This document shows, in pieces, positions 1 to 5,221 of a DNA stretch of 7,094 nucleotides. The DNA lies in assembly GCA_947565265.1 (NCBI GenBank), contig CANOFK010000055.1, positions 1-7,094 on the forward strand. The letters are read 5' to 3'. The position numbers and the translations under genes are program-made. Source of the DNA: an uncultured Clostridia bacterium. Its GTDB lineage: Bacteria > Bacillota > Clostridia > Oscillospirales > Acutalibacteraceae. Under the pieces are notes generated by a model. It saw only the letters and a program-made list of their open reading frames with translations. It was not told where the DNA came from and made no database searches. The first letter of the stretch is position 1; the number at the start of each line of letters is the position of its first letter.

Positions 1-1295
1 ACCGGGCCCACCACCAGCGGGCGCTCTGCCGGGGGGGCGCCCGTAAGGGTGAGGGCTGCCAGCAGGCGCTCTTCCCCCCGGCGGCACCGGGCCTGGCCGC
101 AGGCGTAGAGCCGGGCAATGGGCTCGCCCTTTTCCACCCGCTGGCCCAGGGTCTTCAGCAGCAGGACGCCGGCACCGTGGTCAATGGCATCCTCTTTTGT
201 TTCCCGGCCGGCGCCCAGTTCCATGGCGGCCAGGCCGCAGCCCTCCGCGTCCAGCCCGGCGATGAAACCGGCTGCCGGGGCCAGGACCTCTGCCTGCACC
301 GGGGAAAGGGGCAGGCCACCGGGGGCCAGGGTATCGGCCCGGCCGCCCTGGGCTGCCACCATGCCCCGCAACGCGGCCAGGGCTGAGCCGTCTGCCAGGG
401 TGGCTTGGGCTTTGGCCACGGCCGCTTCCGGGGTTTCTGCCAGGCCGGCCAGCCAGACCATGCCCCCGGCCAGCCGGCAGCACAGCTCTGTTAAGCGGGG
501 GTCGCCCCGGCCCTCCAGGACCTCCACGGCTTCCAGCACCTCCAGGGCGTTGCCGATACAGCGGCCCAGGGGCGCTTCCATATCCGTGATCAGGGCGGCG
601 GTGCGGCGGCCGGCGCCCTTGCCGGTGTCTACCATCAGCCGGGCCAGTTCCATGGCCTGGGGGAGGGTTTTCATAAAGGCCCCCCGGCCCACCTTAACGT
701 CCAGCAGGATGGCGTCCGCGCCGGAGGCCAGCTTTTTGGACATGATGCTGGCGGCGATCAGGGGCAGGCTCTCCACCGTGGCGGTTACGTCCCGCAGGGC
801 GTACAGCTTTTTGTCCGCCGGGCACAGGCTGCCGGACTGGCCCGCTATGGCGATGCCCGTCTGCCGGACGATTTGGAAGAAATCCTCCCGCGGGAGGTCC
901 ATGCGCATACCGGGGATGCTTTCCAGCTTATCCACCGTGCCGCCGGTATGGCCCAGGCCCCGGCCGCTCATTTTGGCGACGGTGACGCCGCAGGCCGCGG
1001 CCATGGGCCCGGCGATCAGGGAGGTCTTATCCCCCACGCCGCCGGTGGAGTGCTTATCTACCTTGACCCCCGGCAGGGAGGACAGGTCTGCCCTGTCGCC
1101 GGAGGCGGCCATTTCTTTGGTAAGGGTGACGGTTTCCTCCGGATCCATGCCCCGGAAGTAGATGGCCATCAGCAGGGCGGAGATCTGGTAGTCGGGGATG
1201 CTGCCCTCTGTGACCCCGGCCACAAACCAGCGCAGTTCCTGGGGGGTCAGCTTGCCGCCCTCCCGCTTTTTCTGGATGACGTCTACCATCCGCAT
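1..1295 (-). CDS. pdp: Pyrimidine-nucleoside phosphorylase, cut at the left edge
   Basis: Cytosolic salvage enzyme that splits uridine, deoxyuridine or thymidine with phosphate to give the free base and (deoxy)ribose-1-phosphate. The 431 residues visible stay open to the window edge; the family is about 433-440 long, so only a few C-terminal residues are missing. The phosphate-binding KHSTGGVGDK lies at 81-90 and the family signature SGRGLGHTGGTVDKLE at 110-125. Arg168, Ser183 and Lys187 match the substrate-binding Arg, Ser and Lys of Bacillus-type enzymes, in the same numbering. Lys108 sits where E. coli thymidine phosphorylase has Met111, which favours the broad-specificity Pdp type over DeoA (family knowledge from memory). 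The ATG at 1295 has AGGAGG seven bases upstream; the second ATG, two codons in, is too far from it. Thirteen bases separate it from cdd, whose product feeds it uridine. Confidence 0.96.
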   Translation of the reverse strand, partial: MRMVDVIQKKREGGKLTPQELRWFVAGVTEGSIPDYQISALLMAIYFRGMDPEETVTLTKEMAASGDRADLSSLPGVKVDKHSTGGVGDKTSLIAGPMAAACGVTVAKMSGRGLGHTGGTVDKLESIPGMRMDLPREDFFQIVRQTGIAIAGQSGSLCPADKKLYALRDVTATVESLPLIAASIMSKKLASGADAILLDVKVGRGAFMKTLPQAMELARLMVDTGKGAGRRTAALITDMEAPLGRCIGNALEVLEAVEVLEGRGDPRLTELCCRLAGGMVWLAGLAETPEAAVAKAQATLADGSALAALRGMVAAQGGRADTLAPGGLPLSPVQAEVLAPAAGFIAGLDAEGCGLAAMELGAGRETKEDAIDHGAGVLLLKTLGQRVEKGEPIARLYACGQARCRRGEERLLAALTLTGAPPAERPLVVGP

Positions 1296-1302
1296 GGGGT
1301 TG

Positions 1303-1308
1303 CCTCCT
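1303..1308 (-). promoter_or_regulatory. Ribosome binding site of pdp, abutting the cdd stop
   Basis: A perfect AGGAGG begins directly after the TAA stop of cdd (1309-1311) and lies seven bases before the pdp ATG. A ribosome finishing cdd would sit on this site, so the two salvage genes are probably translationally coupled. The sequence and spacing are seen; the coupling is inferred. Confidence 0.85.
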
Positions 1309-1731
1309 TTAAGATAAATTATCGGGGCCAAAGGACTCGGGCAAAAGCTGGGCCAGGGTCATGACCTTTTCCCTTTGGCCGTCGGTGAGGATCACGGGGA
1401 AATCTTGGGCGCAAAACTCCCGCATGACCTGGCGGCACACCCCGCAGGGTGCGCAGAAGAACGTGGGGCCCTGCCCCTGGGGGCCGCCGGCCACGGCAAT
1501 GGCCGCAAAGGCCCGCTGGCCGTCGTTGACCGCCCGGAAGATGGCGGTGCGCTCGGCGCAGTTGCCGGTAAGGGCGGCGACCTCGATATTACAGCCCGTG
1601 TACACGGTGCCGTCGGCGCAGAGCAGGGCCGCGCCCACGGCAAAGTGGGAATAGGGGCAATAGGCGTTTTGCCGGGCCTCCAGCGCCCGGGCGGTCAGGG
1701 CGGCCCGCAGTTCGTGGGTAAGGGTCAACAT
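1309..1731 (-). CDS. cdd: Cytidine deaminase
   Basis: Zinc-dependent hydrolase that converts cytidine and deoxycytidine to uridine and deoxyuridine in the cytosol. The product has 140 residues, close to the usual 130-140 of the small tetrameric bacterial enzymes. The catalytic motif NCAERTAIF starts at 57, giving Cys58 as zinc ligand and Glu60 as the proton-shuttling acid. PCGVCR at 95-100 gives zinc ligands Cys96 and Cys99. The N-terminal YCPYSHFAVGAAL (24-36) and GCNIE (46-50) are the usual substrate-pocket segments. The ATG at 1731 follows AAAGGAG at an eight-base gap. The frame stays open to 2220, but that extension lies inside the kinase gene and is not needed. Followed 13 bases later by pdp, which would take up the uridine formed. 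Confidence 0.97.
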   Translation of the reverse strand: MLTLTHELRAALTARALEARQNAYCPYSHFAVGAALLCADGTVYTGCNIEVAALTGNCAERTAIFRAVNDGQRAFAAIAVAGGPQGQGPTFFCAPCGVCRQVMREFCAQDFPVILTDGQREKVMTLAQLLPESFGPDNLS

Positions 1732-1766
1732 AGGCGGCACTCCTTTGCAATATGGTGGGGGCGGTT

Positions 1767-2729
1767 TTATACGGCGCTTGGGGGCGGCACCCGGCCCGCT
1801 GCCAACACGGCCTCCAACTGGGGGCGGGTGGGGAGGCCCTCGTTGTCGCTTTTGTGGCTGATTTGGATGGCGCCCATGGCGTTGCCCCGGCGGGCGGCCT
1901 CCCGGAGGGTAAGGCCCTCGGCCAGGGCGCTGATGACCCCAGCCGCAAAGCCGTCGCCCGCGCCGACGGTATCCACCACGGTTTCCACCGGGAAACCGGG
2001 CTCCAGCCCGGAGGCGCCGTCCCGCCGGGACCAGAACGCGCCCCCGGCCCCCAGCTTGACCACCACGTTTTCGGCCCCCATGGCGTGGTAAAAGGCCGCG
2101 ATGGCCTGGGGGCTCTCTGCCCCGGCCAGCAACTTGCCCTCGCCGGCACCGGGCAGCACCGTACCGGCGGCCTGGGCCAACTGGTTGAGGGTGCCGGCCA
2201 TCTCCTCCTGGCTGGCCCAAAGCTGGGGGCGCAGGTTGGGGTCAAAGGAGATGGGCAGGGACAGGGCCGTGGCCCGGCCGATCAGCCGCCGCACCGCGGC
2301 CAGCGCCTGGCCGGACACGGCCGGGAACACCCCGGTGATATGTACCCAGCCGATCCCGGACAGGTCCAGCGCGTCTATATCTTGGGGGGTGATTTGGGAG
2401 GCGGCGGAGCCCTTGCGGTAGTAGGCGATATCCGGGTCCCCTTGCAGGGCGGCGCTTTTGAGCATCAGGCCGGTCTGCCCGCCCTTTGCCAGGGTGACAA
2501 GGCCAGTATCGATGCCGTTGGCCCGCAGGCCCTCCAGGATGCGGGCACCCATGGGGTCATCCCCCAGCCGGGTGCAGTAGGCGGGGGTATGGCCCAGCCG
2601 GGCCAGCCCTACGGCTACGTTGTACTCGGCCCCGGCAATGGAGGCCAGGAACCGCCCGGCACGGTGCAGGGGGCCGGGCTCTTCGGCCATAAACAGGCCC
2701 ATGGGCTCGCCCATTAGCAGGATTTTCAT
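1767..2729 (-). CDS. kdgK: PfkB-family sugar kinase, probably 2-keto-3-deoxygluconate kinase
   Basis: A 320-residue ribokinase/PfkB-family kinase, predicted to make 2-keto-3-deoxy-6-phosphogluconate from 2-keto-3-deoxygluconate with ATP. Seen: the substrate segment AGAEYNVA at 32-39 (family members more often have GGAE), YYRKGSAAS at 103-111, DPNLRP at 163-168, GEGKLLAG at 196-203, and the anion-hole signature DTVGAGDGFAAG at 253-264 with Asp259 as catalytic base. Tyr103, Arg105 and Arg167 fall where KDG contacts lie in the Thermus enzyme as I recall it, and the YxR..SAAS segment is typical of KDG kinases. Fructokinase is the main alternative, because fructokinase genes often neighbour manA. 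No KDPG aldolase gene is in the window to settle it. The start lies 12 bases after the manA stop. Kinase family is certain; substrate is likely. Confidence 0.8.
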   Translation of the reverse strand: MKILLMGEPMGLFMAEEPGPLHRAGRFLASIAGAEYNVAVGLARLGHTPAYCTRLGDDPMGARILEGLRANGIDTGLVTLAKGGQTGLMLKSAALQGDPDIAYYRKGSAASQITPQDIDALDLSGIGWVHITGVFPAVSGQALAAVRRLIGRATALSLPISFDPNLRPQLWASQEEMAGTLNQLAQAAGTVLPGAGEGKLLAGAESPQAIAAFYHAMGAENVVVKLGAGGAFWSRRDGASGLEPGFPVETVVDTVGAGDGFAAGVISALAEGLTLREAARRGNAMGAIQISHKSDNEGLPTRPQLEAVLAAGRVPPPSAV

Positions 2730-2737
2730 GGCGGCTA

Positions 2738-2743
2738 CCCCCT
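2738..2743 (-). promoter_or_regulatory. Ribosome site of kdgK overlapping the manA stop
   Basis: AGGGGG, whose first two bases belong to the TAG stop of manA (2742-2744), lies eight bases before the kdgK ATG. It is a weaker match to the anti-SD than the AGGAGG sites of manA and pdp. Overlap with the stop suggests that kdgK translation depends on ribosomes finishing manA. Confidence 0.6.
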
Positions 2744-3695
2744 ACACCTGGGTGACGGCCAGCAGGCAGGGGCCGCTGACCTGCACATCCCCTGAACCGG
2801 CAGGCACCAGGAGGCTGTCGCCCGGTGCAAAGGCCACGGTGTTCTCCGGGCCGGCGGCCGTGCCGCTGCCCTCCATCACCATAAGGGAGAGGAAACTCTC
2901 CGGCCCGGCGGTCAGGGTGACGGTGGTATCTACCCGGTAGCGGTGGGTGGTAAAGTAAGGGCAGGAGGCCAGCAGCGTTTGGGTTCCCCCTGGCACCGCG
3001 GTGGGCGTGGGCTGGACAGGGGCCGGGGAGGGCGTGAGCCGGGAAACGGCCAGGGCCTTGTCAATGTGCAGCGCCCGGGGCTGGCCGTCCGGGCCTAGAC
3101 GGGCGTAGTCGTATACCCGGTAGGTACAGTTGGAGTTCTGCTGGATCTCGCAGATCAAAATGCCCGCGCCGATGGCGTGGAGGGTGCCGGCCTCGATAAA
3201 GAACACGTCGCCGGGGTGCACGGGTACCCGGTTTAGCACCTCTTCTACGGTATTGTCCTCTATGCGGCGGCGGAATTCTTCTTGGGCCAGCGCCCGGTTG
3301 ACCCCGAAGTACAGGGTAGAACCGGGGTCGCAGTCCATCACATACCACATTTCGGTTTTGCCGTACTCCCCTTCCTCCCGCAGGGCGTACCCGTCGCTGG
3401 GGTGCACCTGGATGGACAGGGGCTGCCTGGCGTCAATAAACTTGATGAGCACCGGGAAGTTGGGGAAGTCCCGGCAGTGTTCCCCCATAGCCTGGGGGTT
3501 TTGGGCAAAGTACGCCGAGAGGGGCTGGCCGTCCCACCGGCCGCCGCTGAGCGTGCTTTCCCCGGCGGGGTGGGTGGAGAGCTCCCAGCTTTCGGCCACT
3601 TTGGGCAAGGTGCAGGGCTTGTGGTATACGTCCCGCAGCCTGGTGCCCCCCCAGAGGTAATCTTTAAAGGCGGGGGCCAGTTTTTCGATCTGCAT
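2742..3695 (-). CDS. manA: Mannose-6-phosphate isomerase, short type I form
   Basis: Zinc enzyme that interconverts mannose-6-phosphate and fructose-6-phosphate, feeding mannose into glycolysis or supplying GDP-mannose precursors. The 317 residues match the short Bacillus-type ManA (about 315) rather than the 390-residue E. coli form. Seen: an N-terminal KDYLWGGTRL (11-20), the cupin metal motif QVHP with Gln96 and His98, Glu115 in YGKTEMWYV, His173 in GTLHAIGAG, and the active-site stretch EIQQNSNCTYRVYDY with Arg193. These supply the expected Gln/His/Glu/His zinc set. A Pro/Thr-rich linker at about 211-226 joins the catalytic cupin to a small C-terminal beta domain. The ATG at 3695 has AGGAGG seven bases upstream; the open frame to 3854 lies over the PBP gene and is discarded. 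It follows the PBP gene by 44 bases and precedes kdgK by 12. Confidence 0.96.
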   Translation of the reverse strand: MQIEKLAPAFKDYLWGGTRLRDVYHKPCTLPKVAESWELSTHPAGESTLSGGRWDGQPLSAYFAQNPQAMGEHCRDFPNFPVLIKFIDARQPLSIQVHPSDGYALREEGEYGKTEMWYVMDCDPGSTLYFGVNRALAQEEFRRRIEDNTVEEVLNRVPVHPGDVFFIEAGTLHAIGAGILICEIQQNSNCTYRVYDYARLGPDGQPRALHIDKALAVSRLTPSPAPVQPTPTAVPGGTQTLLASCPYFTTHRYRVDTTVTLTAGPESFLSLMVMEGSGTAAGPENTVAFAPGDSLLVPAGSGDVQVSGPCLLAVTQV

Positions 3696-3739
3696 GATAA
3701 TCCCTCCTGATTTCGCTTTTTGGTTTGGCCGGCAGACGC

Positions 3740-5089
3740 CTAGCTGATCAACTGGCGCAGCGCCGCGTTGACCACGCCGCCGGCCTCTACCAGGCTGTTG
3801 TTGGTATCCTCTACCACCACCGCGAAGGCGATGGGGTAGGTTTCGTTGTCGCAAAAACCCACCATCCAGCAGTTGGGGGCCTGGGTTTCCCCTACCTCGC
3901 CGGTGCCGGTTTTGGCGCAGACTTGCAGGCCCTCAGGGAACAGGGCGTCGCCGTAGTAGTCCGCCACATTGCTGCGCATTAGGGCCTTTAGGTTGGCCGC
4001 CTGGGCGCTGTCCAGCAGCCGGGCGCCCCCCAGGCCGCCGAACAGCCCGCCCTCGGTCAGCCGGGGCTGGACGTACGTGCCGCCCCCGGCCACGGCACCC
4101 ATAAAGGTCAGCATCTGGTAGGGGTTGGCCAGCAGCGTGTACTGGCCCACGCCCGCCCAGCCCAACTGGTTGGGGTTGGTGCCCTCCAACTTGGCCTCGC
4201 TGGGGGCTGTTGCAATGCCGCTAAAGTGCAGGCTTTGGTTAAAGCCCAGTTGTTCGGCGGTTTTTTGCAGGTCCGCGCTGCCGATGTCATTGGCCAGCTT
4301 GGCAAAGTACAGGTTGCAGGAGTGGCCCAGGGCCCCGCCGATATCCAGCTCGCCGTGGTAGCCCAGGCAGGTGATCTCGCTGCCGCCGATCTCCTCGGCA
4401 CCCCAGCAGGCATAGGTGCGGCCGCTCCAGCCGTCCGGCCACTTTTCCATCGCGGCCAGCGTGGTTACAAGCTTGAAAATACTGCCGGGGGTAAAGGCCC
4501 CGGACAGGGTGTTGTCCAGGTACGCGCCCCGGTAGGCGTCGTTTTCCTCAATATCCGGGGGGACGTTCTCCGGGTCATAGCTGGGGGTGCTGACCTTGCA
4601 GAGGACGTCGCCGGTTTTGTAGTTGTAGAAGATGGCCCCGCCGTTGTGGCCGTTCATGGCGGAATAGGCCGCGGCACAGGCTTCCGCATCCACCGTAAGG
4701 CGGACCTGGCTGCCCATGCGGTTGAACACCGTGTCGTTGAGGCCGGTGATCAGGTTATAGCCGGTTAGCTGGGTGCGCAGGGTGTATTGGGCGCTGGTGC
4801 TGATGTACCCGGCGGTGTCCCCTACCGTGTGCAGCAGTGCCAGGCGGGTGGTTTCATCCCCGCTGTATACCCGGCGGCCCTCCCGGCTGGTGGCCAGTAT
4901 CTGGCCGTCCCGGTCCTCTATGTCCCCCAGGGTTACGGTGGCGTCTTCATCATAAATATGGCCGTTGTAGGGCTGCATCGCCCAGCGGCTCCCCTGGGTT
5001 ACAAGCCCAAACAGCAGCCAGCCTGCCCCCCCTAAAAAGGCCAGCAAAAGGATATATAATACAAATGAACGTAACCCGACCGTTTTCAT
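3740..5089 (-). CDS. Class B penicillin-binding protein (PbpA/FtsI-type transpeptidase)
   Basis: Membrane-anchored D,D-transpeptidase that cross-links peptidoglycan outside the cell, most likely with the SEDS polymerase encoded just upstream. At 449 residues it is short for class B PBPs and near the size of PbpA proteins (about 490 in Mycobacterium). A short cytoplasmic start is followed by one membrane anchor at about 9-30. A reduced pedestal contains GDIEDRDGQILA (55-66), the usual segment just outside the membrane. The transpeptidase domain runs from about 150 to the end with all three active-site motifs: Ser203-x-x-Lys206 (nucleophile), Ser257-Cys258-Asn259, and Lys393-Thr-Gly-Thr396. There is no PASTA domain. 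The ATG at 5089 has AAAGGGG about six bases upstream. Whether the enzyme serves division, elongation or sporulation cannot be told from sequence alone. Confidence 0.94.
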   Translation of the reverse strand: MKTVGLRSFVLYILLLAFLGGAGWLLFGLVTQGSRWAMQPYNGHIYDEDATVTLGDIEDRDGQILATSREGRRVYSGDETTRLALLHTVGDTAGYISTSAQYTLRTQLTGYNLITGLNDTVFNRMGSQVRLTVDAEACAAAYSAMNGHNGGAIFYNYKTGDVLCKVSTPSYDPENVPPDIEENDAYRGAYLDNTLSGAFTPGSIFKLVTTLAAMEKWPDGWSGRTYACWGAEEIGGSEITCLGYHGELDIGGALGHSCNLYFAKLANDIGSADLQKTAEQLGFNQSLHFSGIATAPSEAKLEGTNPNQLGWAGVGQYTLLANPYQMLTFMGAVAGGGTYVQPRLTEGGLFGGLGGARLLDSAQAANLKALMRSNVADYYGDALFPEGLQVCAKTGTGEVGETQAPNCWMVGFCDNETYPIAFAVVVEDTNNSLVEAGGVVNAALRQLIS

Positions 5090-5129
5090 GGTTTCCCCTT
5101 TCCTATCCGAAGTGGCGCGCCCAAGGCCA

Positions 5130-5144
5130 TGGGGCGCTGCCCCA
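5130..5144. repeat. Short GC-rich perfect hairpin in the SEDS-PBP spacer
   Basis: Six-base arms TGGGGC/GCCCCA flank a three-base loop. The hairpin lies 40 bases before the PBP start codon and only 7 bases from the longer inverted repeat at 5152-5183. No T-run follows it on either strand, so it is not a standard terminator. Its GTGTGGGGC...GCCCCA wording resembles short palindromes scattered between genes in many gut Clostridia (recollection, not tested). Confidence 0.6.
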
Positions 5145-5151
5145 CACCCGG

Positions 5152-5183
5152 TTTAAGCAACTTTTTGAGAAAAGCTGCTTAAA
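5152..5183. repeat. Long inverted repeat in the SEDS-PBP spacer
   Basis: Two 14-base arms, TTTAAGCAACTTTT at 5152-5165 and AAAAGCTGCTTAAA at 5170-5183, flank a four-base loop. They differ from perfect complementarity at one position. In RNA copied from the minus strand (the direction of the genes) that position is a G-U wobble, so the stem is unbroken; in the opposite direction it is an A-C mismatch. No U-tract follows the stem in the gene direction, so termination is unlikely. It could be an RNA stability or processing element that sets the SEDS:PBP ratio, or a copy of a dispersed palindromic repeat. Confidence 0.7.
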
Positions 5184-5221
5184 AATCTTCCAAAACTTTT
5201 TTGTATACCGGCACTGGTATT

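Noticed and set aside
118..1161. A 347-codon open frame on the plus strand
   Set aside because: It lies antisense to pdp, whose frame has clear family motifs. The translation is low-complexity Ser/Pro/Ala/Arg with no recognisable domain, as expected for the complement of a high-GC gene.
1732..2220. An N-terminal extension of cdd
   Set aside because: It is the out-of-frame reading of kdgK. The ATG at 1731 has a good ribosome site and gives a normal 140-residue deaminase.
1752..2717. A 321-codon plus-strand frame, nearly the full length of kdgK
   Set aside because: It is a mirror of the kinase gene in GC-rich DNA. Its product is Gly/His/Gln-rich with no motif, while the minus strand encodes a complete PfkB kinase.
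1767..2729. Assignment of the kinase as fructokinase because manA is adjacent
   Set aside because: The YYRKGSAAS and DPNLRP segments fit KDG kinases better. Kept only as the main alternative.
3696..3854. An N-terminal extension of manA
   Set aside because: It runs inside the 3' end of the PBP gene and reads as Arg/Gly-rich noise. The ATG at 3695 has an ideal AGGAGG and starts a normal-length ManA.
5152..5183. A Rho-independent terminator after the FHA-SEDS gene
   Set aside because: The stem is long but AT-rich, and in the gene direction it is followed by CCGGG rather than a U-run.
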